Assembly (NCBI GenBank): GCA_018873245.2
Contig: JAEMBT020000008.1
Location: forward strand, 11,549,172-11,613,171
Reading direction: 5' to 3'
Length of the DNA stretch: 64,000 nt
Origin: Archegozetes longisetosus
Taxonomy: Eukaryota > Arthropoda > Arachnida > Sarcoptiformes > Trhypochthoniidae
The notes beneath the pieces were generated by a model. It was not told where the DNA came from. It made no database searches and saw only the letters and a program-made list of their open reading frames with translations. Position numbers and translations under genes: made by a program. Positions within the stretch are counted from its first letter, which is position 1, and every line of letters starts with the position of its first letter. Shown here piece by piece: positions 22,775 to 35,474 of this stretch.

Positions 22775-25729
22775 TATGTTTTGTGACAAGATCTATTGAG
22801 GGAATAATTTGTCCAAAATAATCGTTATGCATAAGCTTTATATGCGGTATGAGATTCATTGATTGACAGAACATCAATTATGTGATCACAATTTAAACAC
22901 TTCTTAGCAATACAAATATTTAATCAGTATTCAAAGTAACATTAAGGATAACACTAACTGTAATTTCGAATCTGATAAATTTTTGGAACAATTGCAAACT
23001 TGATTTAAAATCAAAATGTCACATATAATTCAAATATTTTAAACTGTAAGCGCACAGCAACAAATGTGTTATTTAGTGAGTTATGCGTCTTTATTACAAA
23101 TTCTTTTGCAAACTGAACAATATAGTTTTAGAATCGAGAAATTAAGTTTCATCAGGGACACAATATTTTTCCTAGTCACAACTTTATCAAAAGACAAACG
23201 TAGCAATGAAGTTTATCATTTTATGAATAAATCGATTCAATTAAGTATGATTTAAAGAATTCTCATCGAGCTTTAAATACTTCGAATATTTATTTAGTCA
23301 CTAAATGCACATCACAAATAATTTTAATTCAACTGTCAATCACTTACAGTTGAACAAATGATTGGACAGTCACATCATATCGATTAATTTTTTCAATACC
23401 TTTCGAATGTAATATATTTAGTTCTTCAATCAAATATTACACTCTCATATTAAATTTCATGAACTTTTTATTAATTTACAAAACATCGATGAATCAAAAT
23501 CAGTGGCCCATACCTACTTCAACATCCTACAGATCGTTGCCCAACTACTCAGTTACTTAAAAACCATCTCAATTAAAATAAAAAAAATTATCTTTGAGAT
23601 TTGCCGAATGTTATTTGAAAGATCTGAAATCAATATTTATTATATTCTAAATAATAATACTCTTTTTTTGATTGAAACTTTTTATTAGAAAAATAAGACA
23701 GAATTGATACAAACACTGATGGAAATATAATTAATTGATTTTTAATGTAAAATTACTTCTTCCTGTGTTTTCCTTGTGTTTATTACAATTTTCTCAAATA
23801 ATAATAATAAGCACTTGTAATATTTTAACAGTTACAAAGATTTTTACACAAAAATCTATAAGATGCATTTCATCTTTTTCTACATTCATTAAAGGGCAAA
23901 ATGTAGTCTTAATTATAAGGCATCCGCCCAAAGACTCACTTCTAAGCTTTTTACATAACTTTTAGCTACAAAATAGATGTGACGATCTGTAAAGAGAAAC
24001 TTTTGAAACAGAACATGATCTGCTCTTAACACATTATCGCATCAAACAATGTAAACATCAAACTCATTGAAAATTTTATCAAAACCTTAAATGAAATATA
24101 AACATTTCATGAAATTCATTGACTGATATGACACTAATGATGAAATCAGAACTTAAACACTCTTTGCAAAGCAAGCATTCAACCAATGTTCAAAAGAACT
24201 ATAATTATCCGACGAATTCGAACAAAACTTTAAATCTCATAAAAATTCAGAATGTTTATTTAGCTCTTAGTGAATTACACTCCCGTAATAAACTGTAGAA
24301 TATATTATTTGAAATCCCGATTGAATGAGAAATCAATGTAATAATCCATTGTATATTCAAATTGGTTACGAGCTAAAGCCATTATTTATTAGTATCACAA
24401 CAATCTTGTTCAATAAAAACTATTTCAAGTTTAATTTTTAAGTCGCTTTCAAGTTTTAGTCGTTAAAAATTATTAGATAGAGATCTGGTTCTATGAAAGC
24501 ATATAAATAGTTCCAAAAAATTGATCAATTTTAATTTTACTTGACTCCTATGATTATTTCTTTGAATCTTTGTGACATTAATTGAATTAATCTTCTCCTC
24601 AGCCCTTTCTAACTGAAGTCTTTCATTAAATTAAATTAGAATTACAAAATAAATTTATAATTTTGATTAAAATACGAAAAACATAATTATAGTATGGACT
24701 GAATCAAAAAACTATTTGAGTACTTTTCTTCGATAAAGCAACAACATATATGTTGTTTTATGAATATCTTTTGCACATTTCATAAAAGAATCTTAGTTTT
24801 GAAAATTAAACAATCTATCATCCACTCCATCAAAGATTTATCGGAATGTTTGAGACTCGAATGTTATTTTTTGAGTCAATTCTGATTTTCACTTTCCCTA
24901 TTCATTAGCTTTTTCTTTAGTTAATCTTTGACTATATGAATGAAGACGACTAATTCGATTATCGCGTAACAGATAGAAGAGAAAAAGTGATTTGAAATTG
25001 CACTTCACTTAAAGTCAAATTTAAAGCGATATGTTCTGAGATGTTAATAAATGATTTTCCTCATTCAAATATATGTGAATTTTTGAAAACATGGGCAAAA
25101 CATAAGTCAAAACAATAATTAAAAATCCAAAAAAAGAAGTCTACTGGAGATAACTGGCTATTACTCTTGTTCATTCATTTGTAACATTTAAAAAATCAAT
25201 TTCGAAAGAAGTCTAGCCATAAATTGCTTTTATTATCCTTTATTGATAGTAACAAAACTTAATCAAATATTTCTCTTTAGCTCTCTCAGAACGTCAAACG
25301 AAACTATAACAAAGCGAAAGATGAAAGTATTTGAAAAACAGTTGCCGTTATTCTAAAAATATTTGAAACAACAACTTATTGATATTTACAATCTCCCAAA
25401 CAATAAAATTGGATCATTTTTGGATCAATAATTGTTCACATATCTAATATAAAGCAAAAGTATTAAGAGCATAACCCTCAACATTACTGCATTTTATTTA
25501 TACAACAAATCTTATCAATATATTGATATAGTACACAAAAAATGGATTAAATTAAAAATTGTTGTAGATTTAGCTAAACGAAAATATATTAACAATAAGT
25601 AGAAATTAGTTATATTTTACACAAATTCTTCGTTACAGTTACGAGAATAATAATTATTAAAATTATTTAAATGCATTCTTCGATTCTCCTCTTCCTCTTC
25701 TCTATTTGTACAGCAGCTAAAAACAGGCA
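22775..25729. other. Long AT-rich spacer with one more upstream-region relic
   Basis: No supportable gene. At about 24085-24200 the sequence repeats, in the same orientation, the promoter side of the minus-strand gene at 22774 (GAAATTCATTGACTG, TTAAACACT, CAAAGCAAGCATTCAA), so a lost family member probably stood here. Open frames at 23064, 23503 and 23735 are short, AT-driven and unlike anything known. Confidence 0.4.
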
Positions 25730-26227
25730 TCAACTTTTCCTACGATTCTCATCACAAAAATAGCGTAAAAGTATAGTAATTAATATAATGACTGCAGTGA
25801 ACAGTAAAATCAACACAATTTCGTCAATCAAAGCACTTGTATTTTTAGAAGTCACTTTAGGATCAATAAAATGAAGCTTAACTACAGTGAACAACACAAT
25901 GAGAACCAAATTAATAAATAGTGATACGGTTAAACAATTGACAGGAACCTTGAATTTGCAACAGTCACAACACAGTAATAATGAATCATTTTCGTTATCG
26001 TTGTAGTTATAAGCACTTGAAACAAGTGTTCGAGAGTAAGTTTGTTCTAAAGGTTGTAGTGGCTTGATGTATTCACCAGTTATAGGATCGTAAGGATGGT
26101 ATATATTTGGGTAGACATCTAGATAGGGATAGTTTGGGTTGTGGCTAGGGATGGTTTGCGATTGATATCTATAAGTAGATAATTCTGCTGATGGAAACCG
26201 ATAGTGAGGCACTACAATTGGCCTCAT
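25730..26227 (-). CDS. Small two-helix membrane protein, 165 aa, single exon
   Basis: Unrecognised. Residues 1-75 are hydrophilic and rich in Tyr and Pro, with repeated PxY-like steps (PNYPYLDVYPNIYHPYDP). Then comes a Cys cluster SLLLCCDCCKF at about 83-93, a likely palmitoylation patch next to the membrane. Two hydrophobic segments follow: about 99-118 (LTVSLFINLVLIVLFTVVKL) and 136-156 (IVLILLFTAVIILITILL). The C-terminus is basic (RYFCDENRRKS). Intronless as drawn; a 5' untranslated exon cannot be excluded. The Pro/Tyr-rich N-terminus could bind WW or SH3 partners, which is inference only. Confidence 0.6.
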   Translation of the reverse strand: MRPIVVPHYRFPSAELSTYRYQSQTIPSHNPNYPYLDVYPNIYHPYDPITGEYIKPLQPLEQTYSRTLVSSAYNYNDNENDSLLLCCDCCKFKVPVNCLTVSLFINLVLIVLFTVVKLHFIDPKVTSKNTSALIDEIVLILLFTAVIILITILLRYFCDENRRKS

Positions 26228-27238
26228 ATTTCACTTATAAATAGCTTAAGGATTCAAATATAACCAAATTTTTTGTCTTAACTTCTTAAGAGTAATTACC
26301 ACTTGAGATATACTATTCCCTGTGCAAAGAGTGAATTATAGATCACTATCTGAGTTGGAACACGATCTTCTACAGCTTCGTAACAAAACTAAAGCTTTTC
26401 TTATGACATGTTAAACTCATCTGGGATCTTATTCATATAGAGAGTTGTATTGATTTTTATGAGGCGCCAAAACTCCTGAAGAGACAAATTTCTTTGAGTA
26501 GAGAAAATGTATATTTTTGTCATTTTGTCTATTCGTAAACGAGAATGCATTTATCACATGCGCTTCATTACTGAATTGAATTCGTTTTTTATACTGCATT
26601 CAAATAAATTGCTGTAAAATCAATAGAAGAGCAGCTATAAAGAGCTACAAATGTAAAAATCTCAACATTTTTTCAGTCAATTTAACAAAGATTTCAAGAA
26701 ATTATACAAAAATCTTTTTTATTCAAAGAAGGAAAAAGTTCTAAAGTTTATGTAACGATGTGCATAAAAAATCCATAAGGTTTAAAATAACAATACGTGT
26801 TCTACGCTCAATAATAAGTTCCACGTGACAACAATAAGCGAGCAGAATTTCGCGAGAATCAGTTTACGTGAAAAGATATCACACACTAAAGCTTTGAAGA
26901 GTCAGAGGAAGACACCATTTTATTCATTGAAACCACATTTTAAGAACATTATTTTAAACCCCAAATGAAAAATATAGATTTGTCAAGGTAGTTGCTTTAA
27001 TGTTATGGTTAGGCTTGTGATGATTATGTTGTTTTATATAAACGATCCCTTTTCTCATTGAAATTTAAATTTTAAAGTCTCGTTGTTATGACAACACGTG
27101 ACTCATTAACACGAGAAATACTTTTTCATTTTTGATGTTCTGTCGTATAATTGTCAGTCAAATGAACAGTTTTGATTTTATTTTTCAATTATTAAACCAA
27201 TAATAAAAACTCAATTAATGTTTCTTTTCTAAACAAAA
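26228..27238. other. Intergenic region before the first zinc-finger block
   Basis: No gene seen. It would hold the divergent promoters of the 25730-26227 gene and of the zinc-finger gene at 27239. Confidence 0.4.
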
Positions 27239-28641
27239 ATGAATAAAAACTCAGTTAAAATAAAAGTGAACGACTTGTTTGACGAGTTGAGAGAAGAAAA
27301 TAATAGACTTTTAAATCAGTTATTATTCACCGATAAGTGCATTAAACTATTGGAAAATTATAGAAACTATTTGAACAGCTTTAATAATAATTGTAAATGT
27401 GATCAAAATGTTAGAAATAAATTACTACTTGATGATTTGGAAAATCAATATAAATCTGTTTTTTGTGATGAAAAACATTTAGAATTTAATAGCCAATTAA
27501 TAAACATTAAAAACTTTCAACAAAATAATAGTCAATTTAGTGAAACTATTTCAGAAAATGTTGTCAAAATTGATTCAAAACACCACCAACATTGTTTAAA
27601 ATTTAACGAAACAAGTTTAAAGCTTAAAGTGACTAGTAAGAAATCAGAGAAAAATAAATCCGTTAGTACTAAATCACGCCAACAGTTGAACACATTTATT
27701 GACTATAAAAGTGATAATCATTTAGGTTGCAATCAGAGTATTGATAATTCAACCAAATGCGAGTCTTTCAATAAAAGCTTCAAATGCTTTAAACCTAAAG
27801 CAAACATTAATAAATCTAAAGGTGCATTTCAAAAGCAATTAAATTCTGGTAATTCAGACAAACATTGAATTTTATCCAAACTTAATTTAAAATAACTTTT
27901 TTCTGTTATGCCTTTCTCTCAATAGATAACAATTTGATTGAATTTTGTTGTAATTACTTTGAATGCGATTTCAGAAACAAATCACTGGATTTATTCGAAC
28001 AACATATCGATAAAAGTCACGCAAACTTTAATTACGAGCCGAAAAAGTATCGAAACAATAGTTTTAGAAGAAAACAATTGTTTAAAGTTAATAAGAATTA
28101 TGTCAAATTCAAGTGTGAGTGGAACGAATGCCAGTTCGAGACAAATAATTATACTTATATAAATGAACACATTCTGAGGCACACCGGAAATAAGCAGTTT
28201 CTGTGTCAATGGCCCGGATGCGAGTCAAAATTCATTAATAGAAATGAGTTGAAAAGTCATCACAACAATAGACACAGTGATTGGCGTCCGTTTTCCTGTC
28301 ATTTTGCTCAGTGTGGTCAGAAATTTAAGTCTAAGAATCATTTAAAGGTTCACTTTCGTTCTCATACGGGTGAAAAGCCGTACGTCTGCGAATGGCCTGG
28401 TTGCGAAGCTACGTTTGGACAGTCATCAAAACTAAATAGACATAAATTGATTCATAACGGGATCAAGAATTTCACTTGCAATTGGCCAGAATGTGATAAA
28501 AAATTTATTACGCCGTTTGGACTTAAAAGACATGTTCTTATTCATAGTGGAGAGAAGCCATTCAGGTGCGATTGGCCCCACTGCGATAAACGGTTTAATG
28601 ATAGGGGAAACATGAAAAAACATTTAAGAGTCCATAAATAG
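27239..28641 (+). CDS. NCKCDxN-module C2H2 zinc-finger protein, 441 aa
   Basis: Probable nuclear DNA-binding factor. Exons 27239-27848 and 27926-28641 (77-bp intron, phase 1). Residues 1-78 form the module shared across this locus: leucine-rich helix (DELREENNRLLNQLLFTDK, then CIKLLENYRNYL), then NNCKCDQN and a second short helix LDDLENQYKSV. A polar, low-complexity linker (about 79-203) leads to seven C2H2 fingers in exon 2. Most are C-x4-C fingers of the GLI/ZIC-like form (CEWPGC, CNWPEC, CDWPHC), joined by TGEKP-like linkers. Both exons are open and join in frame. The next family gene starts only about 210 bases downstream. Target DNA unknown. Confidence 0.88.
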
Positions 28642-28850
28642 TCTAAAAAATAATTCAGTTTCAATTATAACCCAATTTACTTTTGAGAATAGTTTCATTA
28701 ATTAGTTTAGAAATTGTACACTGAGTGGCTCTCTATGTGTTGTTGTTTAGTTTTTGTCTTGTAAACACAGTCACGTGCGAAATTTATCATTTTTAATAAA
28801 TTATCAATCTTATTTCAATAATCTATTGTTAAGATTAATTAATCGTTCAA

Positions 28851-30629
28851 ATGAATAAAACATTTGCTCGAGTTTTAGTCAATGACTTGTTTGATGAGTT
28901 GAAACAAGAAAATAGTAGACTTCTAAATCATTTATTATTTGCTCAAAAATCTATGCAATTATTGCAAAATTATCGAAATTGTCTAAATAATTACCAAAAT
29001 AATTGTAAATGCGATCAAAATATTAAAAATAAATTAGATTTTAATCGTTTAGAAAATGAATACAAATCTGTTTTAATAACTCAATAAAACCGGAATTTGA
29101 AGTGATTAAGTATAAGAATAATAACATAAGTAATATAGTTAGTAGTAACACAAAAAACAAACTAACTAATCATAAAACAAAATTCAATAATAACTATCAT
29201 CACTTAATTAATGATCAACTTATTGTAAAAACAGAAGAAAATCACTCAAACGATGGCATAATTGAAGATACGTTTGCCAACAACAGTAATGATTGAGACT
29301 ATTTTTTTATCGTATATTATAATTAGTTTTATTAAATTATTTATTTTCAGATGATCTTCAATCAAGTGATTGTGGCTCAAACATAGACTCAAATGAATTG
29401 AGAGACAAACTAGAATTGCATTTAAATAGATGTGAGACACGTTTTATCTGCATCTCTAAAACAAATGATGGTTTAACTAGATGCAAGAAAAATTCAAACT
29501 TTGTCGATATTAAGTTTGATTGCGATCTTTGCGGCAAAAGCTTTGGCTCAAAAATTAAATTATACAAACACAAGAGATATATTCACACAATTAAGATAAA
29601 GAAATTCAAGTGTGACTGGCCTCAATGTATTTATGAAACTAAGTATCGCAAAAGTTTAAAACAACACAAAATTCGCATACATTTGAAATTTGGTGAAAAA
29701 CCGTTCAAATGTAATCAATGCCAGAATAGTTTTTCAACCAAATACTATTTAAATACTCACATAAACACAGAACATATTGGTATTAGACATAAATGCAATT
29801 TCGATGACTGTAAGTTTGAAGCGAAAGATATTTATAGATTGAAAACCCATCAATTAAGGCATTTGAAAGGAGAAAAGCCTTTCGGCTGCGACTGGCCTGG
29901 GTGCGAGTCAAGGTATGATTTTCACGTCAATTTAGGTTCAGAAAAGTATTTGATTTACTGTCAAAATAATAGAGAATAACTTTGTTTTGAATTGACAGAT
30001 TTTTAACAAAACAAAACTTGAAGAAACACCAGGATAGTATTCATTATAATGTCAAACAATTTAAGTGCGTTTGGCCTCAATGCGAACAAGCCTTTAATAC
30101 TCAATATATTCTAGAATCACATGTAAATAAAGTTCATACAAATGAAAAACCATTTAAATGCGACCAATGTGATAAAAGTTATGCTAGTCAGAGATCATTG
30201 AGAGGTCATAAAAAGATAACTCATTGCGAGACTACTATTGGATACAAGTGTGATCATTGCGAATATGAAACTAAAAGTAAACAACTTCTTAAAGTTCATG
30301 TAATGCGTAAACACACGGGAGAGAAACCATTCAAGTGTGGATACGACCAATGCGAGTCCAGTTTTGTTACTAAATTTGAATTACAAGAACATCATAAGTG
30401 TATGCATAGCACTGAGAGACCATTTAAGTGCGAGTGGCCTGAATGTGGCGCAACCTTTAAGTTTAAACAAAACTTGATGCTTCATTCCAGAGGTCATACC
30501 GGAGAGAAGCCGTTTCATTGCGATTGGCCTCACTGCGAGAAGAAGTTCAAAACTAGAAATGATTTGAAAACGCATTTATCAATACATACGGGAAATAGTT
30601 TGAGAAAAAGAAAGCGAAAGGATACGTGA
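28851..30629 (+). CDS. NCKCDxN-module C2H2 zinc-finger protein, about 542 aa, one frame break
   Basis: Exons 28851-29285, 29351-29912, 29999-30629; introns 65 and 86 bp, phases 1 and 2. The module is at residues 1-75 (DELKQENSRLLNHLLFAQK, NNCKCDQN, LDFNRLENEYKSV). After YKSV the frame hits TAA at 29085, while the -1 frame continues openly into linker sequence (NNSIKPEFEVIKYKN) and on to the splice. Restoring one base near the T run at 29071-29074 makes the whole gene open. Eleven C2H2 fingers follow, mixing C-x2-C and C-x4-C (CDWPQC, CVWPQC, CEWPEC). One finger, CDWPGCESR/FLTKQNL, is split by intron 2. Pseudogene or assembly deletion. Confidence 0.82.
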
Positions 30630-31359
30630 TTTAGTTCAAATTTTGACTTTGTAAAATATACTTAATTAATTGTTTCCAGCCACAAAACATTTATTTTTTC
30701 AATACTCAAAGCTTGAAACTAATTTAGTTATTTTATATTTTCCACCAAATTTATTTCCACTACTTAGAAAAGCTTCAACATTGTAAAAGATGCCAAATGA
30801 ACACAAATTGCTAAAAGGGTCTTGGATTCACTGAAAAAACTTATTTTCTGATTTATGTAAATAAATATACTCTGATTTGAGTGATTTTTGATAACTGAAT
30901 TAAAAATGTTTTATATTCATATTTGTTATTAAGTTTCAAAATGATCTAAACTTTGGGTAAACTACTAGATCAAAGTTAACGGCAAAAGTATAACTCAAAG
31001 GAGGGCAACACTTATGACTTAATCCTTATTTTGACCAAAACTAGAGTTTAGCCAATGACCCACTATTGAGTTGAGGATTAACTTAAGTCTATTGACGCAC
31101 TTATTAATCGATAAAAATCCATTTCGATAACTTAAAAACCAGCACCTAAGAGGAATAATAAGATTTTCAACTCATTTACCAACAAAAAGAGTTTATTTAA
31201 GGAAATTAAACTGTAAGTCACATATGTTTATGTTTACAAACAATTGTTATTTAAAAACCCCTCCCATTAGTGCTCAGTAAAGGTTTTTAATTTGTGTTAT
31301 GAAAAAATGAGATTTTTATTGAAGGCTTTTATAACTATTTAAATCATATACAGAGGAAA
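30630..31359. other. Intergenic spacer in the zinc-finger block
   Basis: AT-rich; no gene or repeat recognised. Confidence 0.4.
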
Positions 31360-33167
31360 ATGCCTAAAACTAAAGAAGGCTTAGTTCAAAGATTTAAGAA
31401 ATACATCCGAGAATTTGGTGACGTTTTGGCCACTGATGGCAATGTACTTTTTTGTCGGGCTTGTAATAAAGTGATCAATAGATCGTTCAAGAAGTTTAGT
31501 ATAACTCAACACTTCCAAACTCATTACCACAACGAAGCCGTTCAAAAGTATTATGACAATCGTAAAACTCAAGTACAATCAATTCATAGCAATCCCACTC
31601 AAACTAACAATAATCAAACAAATTTCACTAATATTAATAACAATCATATCAATACAACTAACGACAATTTTCAAGTAATTCAACAAAGTGCACTTAAACT
31701 TAGCCTAAAATTTGCTTTTTATTTATTGAGAGTTTTTACTAACTTATAGATAACGACAATTGTGTCGCATCGGAAAATCAATTTGACTTTAAAACAGAAG
31801 ATCAATAACTATATTCGAGAATTCGGTGACATTTTGACTACTGATGGAACTATACTTTATTGTCGGGCTTGTAATAAAGAGATCACGCGAGCCTTCAAGA
31901 AGTATAGCGTAACTCAACATTTCAATACTCAGACGCACATCGAAGCGTTCAAACGATACGTTGATTCTGGAAAAGAGCTCATAGTTTCTGATCAAATGCC
32001 AATTAAGACTGAATTGAGTGATAATTATGTTGACAATAGTGAAAATACTTTTGTTATTCAGCAACTAAGTCATAATAATATGCGTTCAGATAGTTGCAAT
32101 GTTTTAGATAATGACCAACTTAATAGTAATGTTATTGAACGTGATATTAAATCTCAACAACAAATTATTCTGTTACTGGAAACAATTAAGGATAAGGTCA
32201 AGCTATTATTGATTGATTGCAAATGTGATCATAATCCAAGTCTGAAAAGTGAAGTCAAGCAACTTATTAATGAATATGAGTGTAATTATTGTGATCTTAA
32301 TAAACAAATAGCTGATTCGCACAATGAAAGCTCAGAACAGTTGAACTGTTCAAAGGATAACATCAAAAAAGAATTTGTTTTCGGTATAAAAACTTAGGCA
32401 TATTAGTTTTATAAGTTGAAATTTGATTAATTCTCTTATCAACTTTAGGTAACGAATTACTTGCATCTAAAGCGACAAGATTAGAGCCAATTGTCCAAAA
32501 TTCGAGTTTTATAATCGCACAAAACTCCCCAAAACTCGAATCTCAATCGTATCTAAATAAAGTACAAACGAAAAAATTGAAACCATTTAGGTGTAATAAA
32601 TGTGGTAAATGTTTCTCAAGTAAAAGAGAAGTCAAATCACATATTATTATATTCCATCGCATTTACCATAATAAATTTAGTATCAATTCAAGTAATCAAC
32701 TAACGAAGAACAACAAGTTAAAGTGCGATTGGCCTCAATGTACTTTTCAAACTAAATATAACTTTGAAATGAAAATTCACCGAATAAGTATTCATCACAA
32801 TTCTGCTCAAAAACTCAGTGAGAACTCTCAAAAACCCATCACTGAAGACAATAAGGAAGTTCAAGTGAAACAATCCAAGTGTCAGTCGAGTGAATGCGGA
32901 AAACAATCTACCGAAGAGAATAGTGTGAAGGATACGAGCGAACATGAGATGGCTGATAAAAAAATTGTTGATAAGCCGTTTGACTGTTTATGGCCAGAAT
33001 GCGGGAAACAATTTTTTACAGCCAATCGCCTAAAACTTCACTTAATGGTACACAAAGGCGAACGACCACTTTTCAAGTGTAAATTTTGGCCTAAATGTCA
33101 GAATACTTTCCCTGAAAAATGTGATTTAATCTCGCATTTAGTTACATATCATAAGCCAGATCAATGA
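31360..33167 (+). CDS. Tandem CGGBP1-like BED-finger plus C2H2 protein with NCKCD module, 555 aa
   Basis: Exons 31360-31674, 31750-32383, 32449-33167 (phases 0 and 1), fully open. Two tandem BED-like fingers of the CGGBP1 type: residues about 15-60 (REFGDVLATDG..FCRACN, with C32, C35, H51, H57) and a close copy at the start of exon 2 (REFGDILTTDG..YCRACN). The domain was evidently duplicated in tandem. At about 238-290 is a diverged locus module (LLLETIKDKVKLLLIDCKCDHN, then a helix VKQLINEYE). Exon 2 ends at the conserved FVFG junction. Exon 3 holds two clear C2H2 fingers, a degenerate one (CQSSEC), and two more. CGGBP1 binds CGG-repeat and interspersed-repeat DNA in vertebrates; a similar role here is inference. 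Confidence 0.82.
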
Positions 33168-33649
33168 TTATTTAATTTCTATTTATTGTCTTTAATTTAT
33201 TTTATGGTTTTTCTCAAGCTGTAATACAGTGTAAACAATTTATAGACAACTAGATATGAATTTTTAGTTTTTTGTTATTTGATTGTATTTACATTAAAAT
33301 TAATATAAATAATAGTTGAATGCTGGACAAGTTTTATTTTATCTTGATTTGATTAGTTATGCTTTAATGAGATGTCTGCTCTAAGAAATATTAAAAAGTC
33401 TGTGATAAAATGTATTCGTGAGTTTCAGGCATATTTCAAAGTCCACAAGTTTATATTAAACTTCAAACATCAAAAACGTAAACAAATGAGTAAAGATAAT
33501 CCCTCAGTAGCTATAGTTAGGAGACGAATATTGAATGTTTTCAAAACATAATATATAAGCAAATAATAGATTAAATAGAAATCTACTTCAGTTTTAAGTA
33601 GTAAATCAAATGTCAGCTAAAATTCAATGAAAAACCATTGAATTAAAAA
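33168..33649. other. Intergenic spacer in the zinc-finger block
   Basis: AT-rich; no gene recognised. Confidence 0.4.
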
Positions 33650-34986
33650 ATGAGCGAAAATTTGTCGACATTAGAGTTGATCGATTTTCATGACTTGTTG
33701 AGAGAAGAAAATAATAGACTTATTAAACAATTGTTGTTGGCACAAAAGTGTATCAAGTTATTTGAAAATTATAGAAATTGTTTAGATACCTATCAAAATA
33801 ACTGTAAATGCAATCAAAATATTGAAAGCAAATTCATTTTCAATGATTTGGAGAAGCAATACAAAAGTCTTGTTGAGGAAGATATGAGAAACTGTGGCAT
33901 CAGTCACGATGAGAAAACAAACATTTGTTTTAATAAAAAGAGAAAATTGTTGGCAAATCAACAAAATCAGACAGTCAATCAATCGATAATCAATTCAGAT
34001 TTGGATCCGAACTAGCTGAAGATAATTTGACCACAAATCAAACTAATCATAATAGGGATAAAAATTCAAATTTTGGTAAAAGTTCAAGTTTAAGTTAAAT
34101 AATGTTTTCTTTAATTAAATTTTATTTATTTTTAGAAAATATTTTATCTAAAAAATTTGGCGATAGTTTAAAGCGATTAAAAGACAATGATTTTAAGCTT
34201 ATGTACATAAAGAATAAAGATAGCAACGATTTTACTCAATATAAGTGCAATTGGTTTAAGTGTGGAACCAGTTTTGCCTCTGAATCAAGTCTTAATCAAC
34301 ACATAAAAACAATTCATTTTACAATTAATAGCAATTACGATCACATACTTTCCAAAACTGATTGTGAAAAACCAATACTTATTCAATGTGGAGAATCGTC
34401 TAATGAAACAACTCGTGACCAAAAACCGTTTGTCTGCGATTGGGTCGGATGTGAACTAAGATTCAAATCAGAATTAGAACTCGAACGTCACCAAAAGTCT
34501 GTACATTACTGCGAGAAAAAGCATTCGTTTTCTCGCAGTAATTATATTTTCAATTCTGGATTAAAACCTTTAACGATTCATACTTTGGGGGCTAGTCTTG
34601 ATCTCTCTGAGAAAGAATTCAAATGCGATTCATGCGATAGAAGTTATACGAGAAAAGACAGACTTAAGTCACACATGAATTTAGATCACGGTTCAGGTGA
34701 TTACAATCTAAAGATTTACAGATGCGATGAATGCGATTATGAAACCAAAAATGGTAGTCATTTGAAAAGGCATCAAATACGAAAGCATACAGGAGAAAAA
34801 CCGTATAAGTGTTACTTGGGCGATTGTGGTTTAGGTTTTGCTACTTCCGATCAGTTGAAATCCCATCAAATCAATCGACACAGTGATGAGAGACCGTACA
34901 AGTGCGATTGGCCAGACTGTGACTCTACTTTTAAGCTTAGAAAACAGTTGATTAGACATTACGCGTCTCACTCTAAAACTATCTAA
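33650..34986 (+). CDS. NCKCDxN-module C2H2 zinc-finger protein, about 425 aa, one frame break
   Basis: Exons 33650-34075 and 34136-34986 (60-bp intron, phase 1). It starts MSENLSTLELIDF, sharing MSENL with the hAT-fusion gene at 55699. The module is at residues 1-78 (LLREENNRLIKQLLLAQK, NNCKCNQN, FNDLEKQYKSL). The first frame stops at 34013, but the -1 frame is open from just before (SELAEDNLTTNQ) to the splice donor, which falls after NFG; the next exon reads ENILSKKFG, the family's FG/xNLxxKK junction. Six C2H2 fingers follow in exon 2 (CNWFKC, CDWVGC, CDSC, CDEC, CYLGDC, CDWPDC). One base is apparently missing near 34000. Confidence 0.82.
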
Positions 34987-35474
34987 AACTTCTCTTATAT
35001 CACAAATAATATAAAATTTGTCCACTTTTTAATTTATTGATTACTTATATTAATGACTGTTTTATTTATAGCAACTATTTTTGTTGAATTCTATACAAGA
35101 TCCTTTTTAACCCTTTATTAAATTCCATTCTGATAGAGCTTAGAATTTTGCATATAATACTTTTATTTTATAAATACTTCGACCACATTCTTATTTCATT
35201 GTTGACTTCCGTCTAATATATTTAGTAAGGAATATTTAATACTTTTATAATAAGCAAATAGTTTAAACAGTTTCAGCTTGAAAATCGTAATAAAAGACTG
35301 ATCCTAAACTTTGAAGTTAATAATATAATGAGTATACTTAAATAAGTATATAGGTATATAAGTATATTGAGTACATATATGTATATATAAGTATATCAAA
35401 ACTTAACATTAAAGTTCGAGCATATTTTGAACATTTAAATCTGCAGTAGATATTAAATTCAATCTATATAGATC
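34987..35474. other. Spacer with AAGTATAT simple repeats
   Basis: No gene. At 35330-35398 the motif AAGTATAT(A) recurs about six times. The 3' untranslated ends of the two converging neighbours probably lie here. Confidence 0.45.

Noticed and set aside
29060..29110. Programmed -1 frameshifting as explanation of zinc-finger gene breaks
   Set aside because: No X-XXY-YYZ slippery heptamer in frame and no obvious downstream pseudoknot at this site or at 34000 and 53400.
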